DNA from: Dechloromonas sp. H13
GTDB taxonomy: Bacteria; Pseudomonadota; Gammaproteobacteria; Burkholderiales; Rhodocyclaceae
NCBI RefSeq assembly: GCF_009469615.1
Contig: NZ_SSXX01000001.1
Coordinates: 744,001-808,000, forward strand
Direction of reading: 5' to 3'
DNA: 64,000 nt
A program made the translations under genes and the position numbers. Each line of letters begins with the position of its first letter. Within the stretch, counting starts at the first letter, position 1. Under the pieces are notes generated by a model. It ran no database searches. It worked only from the letters and a program-made list of their open reading frames with translations, and had not been told where the DNA came from. Shown here in pieces: positions 25,032 to 34,060 of this stretch.

Positions 25032-27011
25032 ATGAGTCTGCATGTCTTCGTCGCCATGCCCTTCGGGAAGAAGCCGGACAGCACCGGCCAGCCGATCGAC
25101 TTCGACCGCATCTACGCCGAGCTGATCCGCCCGGCGCTCGAGGACGCCGGGCTGGAGGTGTTGCGCGCAGACGAGGAGCGCGAGGCCGGCGACATCCGCG
25201 CCGACCTGTTCCAGGAACTGCTGCTGGCCGACCTCGTGGTCGCCGACCTGACGCTCGATAACCCCAATGTCTGGTACGAACTCGGCGTCCGCCACGCGCT
25301 ACGTGCGCGCGGCGTCATCCTCGTCCAGGGGCCGCGGCCGACGCAGCCGTTCGACATCTACACCGACCGCAAGCTCTGCTACAGCCTGGTCGACGGCGCC
25401 CCCGACCCGGCGACGCTGGCCATCTACCGCAAGGCGCTCGGCGACATGGCGCGCAGCACGCTGACCGCCTGGCACGGCAGCAAGACCAGTCCGGTGTACA
25501 ACCTGCTGCCCTACCTCGAAGAGCCGGACTGGCGCCGCCTGCGCGTCGGCAACGCCCGCGAATACTGGGAAAACTACGAGGAATGGGCGACCCGCATCGA
25601 GGTCGCGCGCAAGGGCGACCGCCCGGAGGACATCCTGGTGCTCGCCGACGAGGCGCCGGCCACCGCCCTGCGCGTCGACGCCCACCTCAAGGCCGGCGAG
25701 GCCCTGCGCCGCATGGGGCATTTCCGCTTCGCCCTCGAACAGTTCGAGCTGGCCCTCGAATTCGCCCCCGACAACTACGAGGCCGCCCGCCAGCATGCCA
25801 TCTGCCTGCAGCGCACCGGCCGCGTCGACGAGGCGCGCGCCACCTTCAAGCGCCTGGTCGGCGTCGACCCCGAGCATGTCGGCGCCTGGGAACGTCTCGG
25901 CTGCCTCGACAAGGAGGAATGGGCCGCCGCCTGGCGCCTGCCCGGGAGCACGCCCGAGCAGATGCGCAGCGATGCCACCTACGAGGAAGCGCAGCTGCGC
26001 GAGGCGATCAGGAGCTACAGCACGGCCTTCCGCATCTGCCCCGGCCATTACCTGTCGGGGATCAACGCAGTGATGCTGATGCAGGTCTACCGCGACCTCA
26101 CCGGTGACCCGCGCCACGACGCCGAAGCCGCCGTCATGAGCGGCGGCGTCACCTGGGCGGCGAGTTGCGAGCGCGACGAGGCCAACGCCTACCTGGCCAA
26201 GGTCTGCCTCGGCTGGCTGGCGATCCTCGGCGACGATCCTGCCGCCGTCGGCACCGCCTACCGCGAGGCGATCGCCCTCGCCGACAACGACTGGCTGGCG
26301 CTGCAGACGACCTACGGCCACCTGCGCGTCCTGGCCGACCTCGGCTTCCGCCCCGAGTACGTAGGTGTCGCCCTGGCGACCCTGGAGCGGGCCATGCAGC
26401 GGATGAAGCCGCCGGCCAGCCAATGGCGGCCGGACAAGGTCTTCCTCTTCGCCGGCCACATGATCGACAGCCCGGGGCGCCCCGAGCCCCGCTTCCCGCC
26501 CGACAAGGAGAGCATCGCCGCCGAACGCATCGGTGCGGCGCTCGATGCGCTGGGCGCCGGCGCCGACGACCTCGCCATCGCACAGGGCGCCGCCGGCGGC
26601 GACCTCCTGTTCGCCGAAGCCTGCCTCGCGCGCGGCGTCCGCTTCCAGATGCTGCTGCCGCTGCCGGAACCGGAATTCATCGCCGCCTCGGTGCTGCCCT
26701 GCGCCAACGGCGAAGCCTGGCGCCGGCGCTACCTGGCGCTACGCGAACGCCTGACCCTGGCACCGCGCATCATGCCCGACGAACTCGGCCCGCTGCCGCG
26801 CGACCGCGACGGCCAGACGATCGACCCGTTCGAACGCTGCAACCTGTGGCTGCTCTACAGCGCGCTGAGCCAGGGCATCGACCGCGTCCGCTTCATCTGC
26901 CTGTGGAACGGCGGCGGCGGCGACGGCGCCGGCGGCACCGCGCACATGGTCAAGGAAGTCACGCGGCGCACCGGCCAGGTCACCTGGCTCGACACGCGCA
27001 CGCTCTGGTAA
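25032..27011 (+). CDS. TIR/deoxyribosyltransferase-like + TPR + SLOG-like signalling protein
   Basis: This 659-residue protein has three parts. Residues 1-140 form an alpha/beta domain with FVAMPFG, LLADLVVADLTLDNPNVWYE and LGVRHALRARGVILVQG, the layout of TIR-like and nucleoside deoxyribosyltransferase-like enzymes that process nucleotides such as NAD. Residues about 150-440 are helical with TPR-like repeats (AGEALRRMGHFRFALEQFEL) and resemble the TRAFs-binding region found in bacterial conflict proteins. Residues about 470-659 look SLOG/Rossmann-like: FLFAGHMID, then AQGAAGGDLLFAEACLARG and LPLPEPEF. SLOG domains bind nucleotide signals. It is the first gene of the five-gene operon; AGAGAGG precedes the ATG. 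I infer a sensor or effector. Confidence 0.8.
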   Translation: MSLHVFVAMPFGKKPDSTGQPIDFDRIYAELIRPALEDAGLEVLRADEEREAGDIRADLFQELLLADLVVADLTLDNPNVWYELGVRHALRARGVILVQGPRPTQPFDIYTDRKLCYSLVDGAPDPATLAIYRKALGDMARSTLTAWHGSKTSPVYNLLPYLEEPDWRRLRVGNAREYWENYEEWATRIEVARKGDRPEDILVLADEAPATALRVDAHLKAGEALRRMGHFRFALEQFELALEFAPDNYEAARQHAICLQRTGRVDEARATFKRLVGVDPEHVGAWERLGCLDKEEWAAAWRLPGSTPEQMRSDATYEEAQLREAIRSYSTAFRICPGHYLSGINAVMLMQVYRDLTGDPRHDAEAAVMSGGVTWAASCERDEANAYLAKVCLGWLAILGDDPAAVGTAYREAIALADNDWLALQTTYGHLRVLADLGFRPEYVGVALATLERAMQRMKPPASQWRPDKVFLFAGHMIDSPGRPEPRFPPDKESIAAERIGAALDALGAGADDLAIAQGAAGGDLLFAEACLARGVRFQMLLPLPEPEFIAASVLPCANGEAWRRRYLALRERLTLAPRIMPDELGPLPRDRDGQTIDPFERCNLWLLYSALSQGIDRVRFICLWNGGGGDGAGGTAHMVKEVTRRTGQVTWLDTRTLW

Positions 27012-27082
27012 CGACGAAGGAACGAGGAGAAGCATCCGCAGCGACCGAAATTGCCCGCCACACCACCCACGAGGAGACAATC

Positions 27083-27916
27083 ATGGCCAAGAAAGCCCTG
27101 TGCATCGGCATCAACAACTATCCCGGCACCCACATGGACCTGCAGGGCTGCGTCAACGACGCCAACGACTGGGCGGCCGCCCTCGCCGAGCGCGGCTTCA
27201 AGGTCGCCAAACTGCTCGACGACCAGGCGACCAAGGCCGCCATGGTGACGGCGATGAGCGACCTGATCGGCAAGGCAGGTAAGGGCGACAGCCTGGTCAT
27301 CACCTTCTCCGGCCACGGCACCTACCAGCCGGACGAGGACGGCGACGAGGTCGACGGCCTCGACGAGGCGCTCTGCCCCTACGACCTGCAGACCAAAGGC
27401 GAGGCGCTGATCGACGACGAGATTCGCGCCATCTTCGGCGCGCGCAAGGCCGGCGTGCGCATCGTGCTGATCTCCGACAGCTGCCATTCCGGCACCGTGA
27501 CGCGCGCTGCCAGGGCCGAGAAGGACGCCGACACCCGGCCGCGCTTCATGCCGATGGGCAACTGGCTGCCGGCCAAGCTGCTGCCGAAGGACCGCGCCGG
27601 CAAGCCGGCGACGACGATGGTCGCCCCCGCCGGCACCTCGCCGCTGATGAGCGCCTACTCGAACAAGCTGGGCGACCTGCTGCTTTCAGGCTGCAAGGAA
27701 GGCCCCAACAACTACAGCTACGACGCCCGCATCGCCGGCCGTTTCAACGGCGCCTTCACCTATTACGCGCTGAAGGCGCTGAAGGCATTGAAGGAGGGCG
27801 CCACCTATGCCGACTGGCACAAGGCCATCGTCAAGTACCTGCCGTCGGCGAGCTACCCGCAGTCGCCGCAGATTGTCGGCAGCGAGGGCGCCCGCAAGGG
27901 CAAGGTTCTCGCTTAA
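27083..27916 (+). CDS. Metacaspase (caspase-like cysteine protease, peptidase family C14)
   Basis: This 277-residue single-domain protein begins KKALCIGINNYPG. The catalytic His78 is in TFSGHGTY and the catalytic Cys134 in ISDSCHSG. Between them lies an Asp-rich loop (DEDGDEVDGLDEALCPYD), typical of calcium-binding type I metacaspases. It has no signal peptide, so it acts in the cytoplasm and cleaves after Arg or Lys if it follows the family. The ATG at 27083 has GAGGAGA 5-12 nt upstream; the long open frame in front is a shadow of the preceding gene. It lies 71 nt after the TIR/SLOG gene and 37 nt before the CHAT gene, so co-expression with a second caspase-fold protease is likely. Confidence 0.92.
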   Translation: MAKKALCIGINNYPGTHMDLQGCVNDANDWAAALAERGFKVAKLLDDQATKAAMVTAMSDLIGKAGKGDSLVITFSGHGTYQPDEDGDEVDGLDEALCPYDLQTKGEALIDDEIRAIFGARKAGVRIVLISDSCHSGTVTRAARAEKDADTRPRFMPMGNWLPAKLLPKDRAGKPATTMVAPAGTSPLMSAYSNKLGDLLLSGCKEGPNNYSYDARIAGRFNGAFTYYALKALKALKEGATYADWHKAIVKYLPSASYPQSPQIVGSEGARKGKVLA

Positions 27917-27953
27917 AGGCCGCTTGCCCCCCCAGTCGCCGGAGGAGAGTTCC

Positions 27954-30900
27954 ATGCCCCAGCCCATGTACCGGATTCGCGGCATCCGCAGCGAGGGCCG
28001 CGGCCCCCGCATCGGCGGCCATTCGCCGAGCCATCGCCTGCTCCCCGGCAGCGCCCGCGACGGGGCCGGCGACGTGGTCGAGGTGCCCGGCGACACCGTG
28101 GTCCGCGTCGAACTCGACAACGGCTTCGTGCTGTGGAGCCGGGTCGACGACCTGACCCGCGAATACGGGACGCCGCCGGCCGGCGCCCGCGCTGGCGCGC
28201 CGGCTGCGGTCGACGCCTCTGCAGCCTGGGAATTCGCCCGCCTGACCCCGCAGCGGGCGAGCGTCAGCGAGCGCGGCATGGCCGGGCTGGCGATCCGCGT
28301 CCTCGACTTCTTCGGCGTTGACCTGGTCGAGCAGTCGGCGCGCGTCCTCGGCATCCGCTTCGAGGAAAAGCTGCTCGGCGACCATCCGCCCGGCCTTTAC
28401 CGCGTCGACCCGGCCGCCGCTTTCCGGCTGCAGGCGGTCGCCGACGACGCGCCACTCGCCGCCGACCAGGGGCCGCTGCTGGTCTTCCTGCACGGCACCG
28501 CTTCGAGCACCGAAGGCAGCTTCGGCAAGCTGTGGGAAGCCGGCAACGCCGAAGGCGCCCGCCTGCGCCAGGCGCTCGCCGTCACCTACGGCGACCGCGT
28601 CTTCGCGCTCGAACACCGGACCCTGAGCGAGAGCCCGATCGCCAACGCCCTGGCCCTCGCCCGCCGCCTGCCCGACGGCGCCGAGCTGCACCTGGTCAGC
28701 CATTCGCGCGGCGGCCTGGTCGGCGAAGTGCTGGCCCTGTCCGGCTGCGCGAAACTGGCCGAGGTCTTGACGGCAGAACGCCTGCAGACCCTGTTCGCGG
28801 CCGACCGCACCGTGGCGCCGCAGCTCGGGTTGCCGACGCTCGCCGATAACGACGCGGCGGAATACGACAAGGCCTACGCCGCCGACCGCCAGCGCCTCGC
28901 CGAACTGGTCGCGCTGCTCGCCGGCAAGAAGCTGCGCGTCGCGCGCTTCGTCCGCGTCGCCTGCCCGGCGCGCGGCACGACGCTGGCCTCCGGGCGCCTC
29001 GACCGCTGGCTGTCGGTGCTCGACTACCTGGTCGCCGCGGCGACCGGCAACGGCCTGTTCGCCAACGGGCTGGACTTCCTGCTCGCCGTCGTCCGCGAGC
29101 GCACCGACCCGCGCACCCTGCCCGGCCTCGAGGCGATGGTCCCCGGCTCGGCGCTGACCCGCCTGCTCAACGCCACGCCGGAGCTGGTCAGCAGCGCCGA
29201 CCTCACCGTCATCGCCGGCGACATCGAGGGCGGCGACGGCCTGTGGAACACCCTGAAGGTGCTGGCCAGCGACTGGTTCTACCGCAACGAGCACGACCTC
29301 GTCGTCGACACCGGCTCGATGAGCGGCGGCCTGCCGCGCCCCGCCAATGGCGCCCGCCAGCGCAAGGACGCCGGGCCCAAGGTCAATCACTTCCGCTATT
29401 TCACCAACGAACAGAGCGTGCGCTGGCTGCAGGCCGGCCTCGCCCGCGCCGACGGCGACCAGGCCGGCTTCCTGCCGCTCGCCGGCGAAGCGCCCGTCGG
29501 CCGCCGCTGCGCCGACGCCGTCGCGCGCAGCCGCGGCGACGGCAAGCCGCGGCCGCTCGCCGTCGTCCTGCCCGGCACCATGGGCAGCCAGCTGCGCGTC
29601 GACGACGACACCGTCTGGCTCGACTACTGGGCGCTGCTCCGCGGCGGCCTCAAGCGCCTGGCGATGGGGCGCGACGGCATTGCGCCGGTCGGCCTGGTCG
29701 ACCAGTTCTACGGGCCGCTGGTCGAATTCCTGGCACGCAGCCACCAGGTCGAAATCTTTCCCTACGACTGGCGTTACTCGGTGCGCAAGGCCGCCGCCCG
29801 GCTGGCCGCCACCCTCGAACCGCTGGTCGCCCTGGCCGAGCGCAACGGCCAGCCGGTGCGCCTGGTCGCCCACTCGATGGGCGGCCTCGTGGTGCGCGCG
29901 ATGATCGCCGACGGCGGCGCCGGCAGCGCGCTGTGGCAACGCATCGTGCGCCTGCCGGGCAGCCGCTTCCTGATGCTCGGCACCCCCAACCTCGGCTCCT
30001 ACGAGGCAGTGCGCTGGCTGACCGGCTTCAACCCGACGCAATCCAAGCTCGCCCTGCTCGACATCACCCAGAACACCGACGAGATCATCGGCCTCGTTTC
30101 GCGCTACCCCGGCCTGCTCGAACTGCTGCCCTTCGCCGCCGACGACCCCGATTTCGCCGACGCCAGCCGCTGGCAGAAGCTGCGCCAGGAAACCGGCGCC
30201 CGCTGGCCGACCGCCGAGGCGGCTGCCCTCGACGAGGCGGCGGCGACCTGGAAACTCCTGCGCGCGGCGCCGCCCGACCCGCGCCACATGCTCTACGTCG
30301 CCGGCTGCCAGCCGGCCACCGTCGTCGACTACGAACTGAGCGCCGGCAGCGACTGGTGGCCGCCGGCGCGCAAGCGCCTCGACTTCATCGCCAGCCGAGA
30401 GGGCGACGGCACGGTGAGCTGGCAGTCCGGCCGCCTGGCCGGCGTGCCCGTCTGGTACGTCGAGGACACCGCGCACGACGCGCTGTGCGCCCAGCCGCGC
30501 GCCTTCCCCGGCTATCTCGACCTCCTGGTCAACGGCCAGACGACGCTGCTGCCGGCCGCCCCGCCAACCCGCGCGCGCGCCGCCGGGCAGCCGGAACGCT
30601 TCGTGCTGCCGGCCGCGCCGCCGGCCGACGGCATCCCTGCCGCGGTCGACGTCGCCGGCTTCAGCTTTTCCGGCGCCAGCCCGCCGGCCGCGACGGAAGC
30701 GCGCCCGGTGCCAACCATCGCCGTCGCCATCCGCCACGGCAACCTGGCCCACGCCCGCCACCCGGTCGTCGTCGGGCACTACCAGGGCGACACCGTGGTC
30801 AGTGCCGAAGCGGTGCTCGATCGCCAGCTGGGGGGCGCCCTGACGCGGCGCCTTGACCTCGGCATCTACCCCGGTCCGCTCGGCAGCAACACGGTCGTCC

Positions 30901-33404
30901 TCAACGAGTCGCCACACGCCAAACCGGGCGGTGCCATCGTCGTCGGCCTCGGTCGCGTCGGCGGTTTGAGTCCCGCCCTGCTCGAGGAGTCGGCGCGCGC
31001 CGCGCTGCTGCAATTTGCGCTCGACGTCGTGCGCTGGCCGGACGACCGTTTCGGCGACGACGGCCGGCCGCGCTCGGCGGCCGTCACCTGCCTGCTGGTC
31101 GGCACCGGCGCCGGCGGCCTGGCGGTCGGCGATGCGCTGGAAGCCATCCTGCGCGCCGCGGTCGCCGCCAACCGCCGGCTGGCCGAGCAGGAACTGGCCG
31201 ACCGCGTGCTGATCGACCGCCTGGAATTCCTCGAACTCTACGAGGACATCGCCATCGCCGCCGCCGACGCGCTGACCCGCGTCCTGCAGAACGAGACGCT
31301 GGCCGCCGCCGTGCGCTGGCCGGCCGGCGCCGTCGAAACCGGCCAGGCCGGGCGCCGGCGCGTGCGCTTCGAGCAGGCGCCGGAGTGGTACCAGCGGCTG
31401 GAGATCATCGAGGATGGCGGGCGCCTGCGCTTCGTGTTCACCACCGACCGCGCGCGCGCCGAGGAAACGCTGGCGACCGGGCAGATCGCGCTGGTCGACA
31501 GCTTCGTCCGCATCGCCAGCCGCGACACCGGGCAGAACTCGGAGGTCGCCAAGACCCTGTTCGAGATGCTGCTGCCGCTGCGCCTGCGCGAGATGTCGGC
31601 GCACCAGGGCAACCTCGTCGTCATGGTGGACCAGCACTCGGCGCGCTACCCGTGGGAGCTGCTGGAGAACCGCTGGGCCAGCGGCGAACGACCGCCGGCG
31701 GTGAGCGCCGGCCTCGTCCGCCAGTTCCGCACCCTCGAATTCCGCCAGCTGCCGGTGCATGGCGCCGGCAATACCGCGCTCGTCGTCGGCAACCCCGACC
31801 TCGGCGGCGCGCCCGACTTCGCCGATTTGCCCGGCGCCCGCGAGGAAGCGCAACGGGTCGCCGGGCAGCTCGCCGACGACGGCTACGACGTCACCGACTG
31901 CATCGACGCGGCGGCGACGCCGATCCTCGAAGCCCTGCACAAGGACAGCTGGCGCATCCTCCACCTCGCCGGCCACGGCGTGCACGACTACCAGCGCCCC
32001 GGCGCGCCGGGCAAGCCGATTTCCGGCATGGTGATCGGCGCCGACAGCTTCCTGACCCCCGGCGACATCGCCCAGATGCGCTTCGTGCCCGAACTGGTGT
32101 TCGTCAATTGCTGCCACCTCGGCCGCGTCGACGGCCCGCGCGAGCTCGATCGCCTCGGGCTCGCCGCCAACCTCGGCGAGGAGTTCATCCGCATGGGCGT
32201 GCGCGCCGTCGTCGCCGCCGGCTGGGCGGTGGACGACCGCGCCGGGCAGGCCTTCGCTGCCACCTTCTACCGCGCCATGCTGGCCGGCGACGCCTTCGGC
32301 GAGGCGGTGCGCGCCGCGCGCGAGGAAACTTGGTCGCGCTTCCCCGACGTCAATACCTGGGGCGCCTACCAGTGCTACGGCGACCCCGACTTCCGCTTCC
32401 GCCGCGACGGCTCGGCGCCGCAGCGCGCGGCGCCGCCCTTCGGGACGCCCAACGAACTGGTCGCCGAGCTGGAGAACCTGGTCGCCGACCTCCGCGCCGG
32501 CGGCCACGACGAGGGCGGCGGCCGCATCGCCCGCCGCCTGGCGCGCATCCCGCCGACGCAGGCGACCGCCTGGCTGCAGCGCGGCGACGTGTGCACCGCG
32601 CTCGGCCTGGCCTGGGGCGAAATCCGCAAGTGGGAGGAAGCCACCACCTGGCTGGCGCGTGCGCTGACCGCCGACAAGGGCGAATGCTCGATGCGCGCGC
32701 TGGAGCAGTACGCCAACTACCGCGTGCGGCTCGCTGCCGACCACTGGCACGAAGCGCGCCGGCTGCCCGCCGCCCGCCGCGAAGCGGCGCGGGCGACGCA
32801 GGTCGCAGCCATCGAGAGCGCCATCCTCGACCTCGACACCCTGTGCCGGCGCGCACCGACGGTCGAACGCCTGAACCTGCTCGGCAGCGCCTACAAGCGC
32901 CTGGCCCAGGTCGAGGACGAAGGCGCGCGGCGCGCCGAGGCGCTGCTCAACATGGCGCACCACTACGACCTCGCCTACCAGCGCCGGCGCGACGCCTACG
33001 CCTTCACCAACCGCGTCGCCGCCATGCAGCTGGCCGGCCAGCGGGCGGTTACGGTCGACACCCCGAAAACGGCCGTTTTGCTGCGCGAACTCGACGCCCT
33101 GCAGCGCGAGGTCGCCCGGCGCAACGCCGACGACCCCAACTTCTGGGACGGCGCCAGTCTCGCCGACCTGGCGCTGACCCGCCTGCTGCTCGAAGGCGCC
33201 GGGCCGCCGCGCCAGCGCGCCACGACCGTCGATGACAGCGCCGCCGGCGTGCTCGGCGCCTACCGCGAGGCCATCGGGCGCGCCGCCAGCCCGCGCGAAG
33301 TCGCCTCGCTGGCCGAAAACATCGTCTTCCTCGGCGAACTTTGGCCGGCCCGCGACAAGGCCGTGCATCGCATCCTCGACCAACTCCGGGAGAGCCTGCA
33401 ATGA
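27954..33404 (+). CDS. Giant protein: two lipase-like domains, LAP-like domain, CHAT protease, helical tail
   Basis: This 1816-residue cytoplasmic protein has several modules. (1) An alpha/beta hydrolase at about 165-480, with FLHGT and the nucleophile elbow SHSRGG (Ser251). (2) A second, LCAT/PGAP1-like hydrolase at about 530-870: PGTMGSQLR, FPYDWR, AHSMGG (Ser641), REGDGTV (Asp818) and TAHDAL (His841), a complete Ser-Asp-His set. (3) A region at about 915-1110 resembling the N-terminal domain of leucyl aminopeptidases (VVVGHYQGD, GAIVVGLG). (4) A CHAT domain at about 1190-1490 with His1341 in LAGHG and Cys1386/Cys1387 in VNCCHLG. (5) A TPR-like helical tail. CHAT proteases are caspase relatives. 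GGAGGAG precedes the ATG. I infer a membrane- or protein-degrading suicide effector. Confidence 0.85.
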   Translation: MPQPMYRIRGIRSEGRGPRIGGHSPSHRLLPGSARDGAGDVVEVPGDTVVRVELDNGFVLWSRVDDLTREYGTPPAGARAGAPAAVDASAAWEFARLTPQRASVSERGMAGLAIRVLDFFGVDLVEQSARVLGIRFEEKLLGDHPPGLYRVDPAAAFRLQAVADDAPLAADQGPLLVFLHGTASSTEGSFGKLWEAGNAEGARLRQALAVTYGDRVFALEHRTLSESPIANALALARRLPDGAELHLVSHSRGGLVGEVLALSGCAKLAEVLTAERLQTLFAADRTVAPQLGLPTLADNDAAEYDKAYAADRQRLAELVALLAGKKLRVARFVRVACPARGTTLASGRLDRWLSVLDYLVAAATGNGLFANGLDFLLAVVRERTDPRTLPGLEAMVPGSALTRLLNATPELVSSADLTVIAGDIEGGDGLWNTLKVLASDWFYRNEHDLVVDTGSMSGGLPRPANGARQRKDAGPKVNHFRYFTNEQSVRWLQAGLARADGDQAGFLPLAGEAPVGRRCADAVARSRGDGKPRPLAVVLPGTMGSQLRVDDDTVWLDYWALLRGGLKRLAMGRDGIAPVGLVDQFYGPLVEFLARSHQVEIFPYDWRYSVRKAAARLAATLEPLVALAERNGQPVRLVAHSMGGLVVRAMIADGGAGSALWQRIVRLPGSRFLMLGTPNLGSYEAVRWLTGFNPTQSKLALLDITQNTDEIIGLVSRYPGLLELLPFAADDPDFADASRWQKLRQETGARWPTAEAAALDEAAATWKLLRAAPPDPRHMLYVAGCQPATVVDYELSAGSDWWPPARKRLDFIASREGDGTVSWQSGRLAGVPVWYVEDTAHDALCAQPRAFPGYLDLLVNGQTTLLPAAPPTRARAAGQPERFVLPAAPPADGIPAAVDVAGFSFSGASPPAATEARPVPTIAVAIRHGNLAHARHPVVVGHYQGDTVVSAEAVLDRQLGGALTRRLDLGIYPGPLGSNTVVLNESPHAKPGGAIVVGLGRVGGLSPALLEESARAALLQFALDVVRWPDDRFGDDGRPRSAAVTCLLVGTGAGGLAVGDALEAILRAAVAANRRLAEQELADRVLIDRLEFLELYEDIAIAAADALTRVLQNETLAAAVRWPAGAVETGQAGRRRVRFEQAPEWYQRLEIIEDGGRLRFVFTTDRARAEETLATGQIALVDSFVRIASRDTGQNSEVAKTLFEMLLPLRLREMSAHQGNLVVMVDQHSARYPWELLENRWASGERPPAVSAGLVRQFRTLEFRQLPVHGAGNTALVVGNPDLGGAPDFADLPGAREEAQRVAGQLADDGYDVTDCIDAAATPILEALHKDSWRILHLAGHGVHDYQRPGAPGKPISGMVIGADSFLTPGDIAQMRFVPELVFVNCCHLGRVDGPRELDRLGLAANLGEEFIRMGVRAVVAAGWAVDDRAGQAFAATFYRAMLAGDAFGEAVRAAREETWSRFPDVNTWGAYQCYGDPDFRFRRDGSAPQRAAPPFGTPNELVAELENLVADLRAGGHDEGGGRIARRLARIPPTQATAWLQRGDVCTALGLAWGEIRKWEEATTWLARALTADKGECSMRALEQYANYRVRLAADHWHEARRLPAARREAARATQVAAIESAILDLDTLCRRAPTVERLNLLGSAYKRLAQVEDEGARRAEALLNMAHHYDLAYQRRRDAYAFTNRVAAMQLAGQRAVTVDTPKTAVLLRELDALQREVARRNADDPNFWDGASLADLALTRLLLEGAGPPRQRATTVDDSAAGVLGAYREAIGRAASPREVASLAENIVFLGELWPARDKAVHRILDQLRESLQ
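33049..33079 (-). repeat. Dispersed 31-bp motif, coding copy
   Basis: On the minus strand, AAAACGGCCG, TTTT and TGTCGACCGTAA keep the fixed offset. Both the first and the tenth core base differ. It lies in the tail of the CHAT protein gene. Confidence 0.55.
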
Positions 33405-34057
33405 GTCCGCGCCAACCGAAGACCGCCGCCGGCAAAAAGGCGCCGGCCCGCCGCCGCGCCGTCCCCGTCGCACCCCGGGCACCGGCGGCAGTGCCCGATC
33501 TCTCGGCCACGCCCCTGGAACGAATCCACCTCGCCGGCCTCGACCCGCGCGCGCTGATCGCCCCCAACTTCCGCGTCTACGAACTGACCCGCTCCGATCT
33601 CGCCAGCCGGCGCGGCATCGCCAACGGCTTCGCCAGCGAGGCCGAACTGCGCGCCGCCGTCCATCTCGCCCGCCACGTGCTGCAGCCGGTGCGCGACGCC
33701 TTCGGCTCGTTCACGCCGAACAGCGTCTATCGCGGCCAGGCGCTGGAACGGGCGCTCAAGAACAAGCCGGTGACCTGGCTCAGTACCAGCCAGCACGCCA
33801 CCGGCGAAGCCTGCGACATCGAGATCGTCGGCATGGCGACGCTCGAACTGGCCGCCTGGGCGCGCGACCACCTGGCCGATTTCGACCAGATCATCTGCGA
33901 ATGCTACGACCCGCGCCAGGGGCCCAACTCGGGCTGGGTGCACGTCTCGCTCCGGGCGCCGGGCAGCGGCGCCAACCGCCGCCAGTGCCTGAGCTACGTC
34001 GCTGACCCGGCGAGCGGGCGGCTGGTCTACGTGCACGGCCTGACCGCGACGACCTGA
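33401..34057 (+). CDS. M15-type metallopeptidase (D-Ala-D-Ala carboxypeptidase-like)
   Basis: This 218-residue protein has a basic, Ala/Pro-rich start (1-50), then a peptidase M15 domain. Zinc ligands are visible in STSQHATGEACDIE (His and Asp) and in GWVHVSL (His), with EC in the expected position before it. The family cuts peptidoglycan peptides and includes phage endolysins. No signal peptide is present, so the enzyme needs another way to reach the cell wall. Its ATG overlaps the CHAT gene stop (ATGA) and it is separated by 3 nt from the membrane protein gene, so it is clearly part of the same operon. An upstream in-frame ATG at 33341 would lie inside the CHAT gene. Confidence 0.85.
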   Translation: MSPRQPKTAAGKKAPARRRAVPVAPRAPAAVPDLSATPLERIHLAGLDPRALIAPNFRVYELTRSDLASRRGIANGFASEAELRAAVHLARHVLQPVRDAFGSFTPNSVYRGQALERALKNKPVTWLSTSQHATGEACDIEIVGMATLELAAWARDHLADFDQIICECYDPRQGPNSGWVHVSLRAPGSGANRRQCLSYVADPASGRLVYVHGLTATT

Positions 34058-34060
34058 GCC

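Noticed and set aside
33341..33400. Longer start for the M15 peptidase
   Set aside because: It would lie entirely within the CHAT gene; the ATG overlapping the CHAT stop gives the normal coupled start.
27831..33482. Very long open frame on the minus strand opposite the CHAT gene
   Set aside because: It is also a G+C shadow. The plus-strand frame carries complete hydrolase and CHAT motifs.
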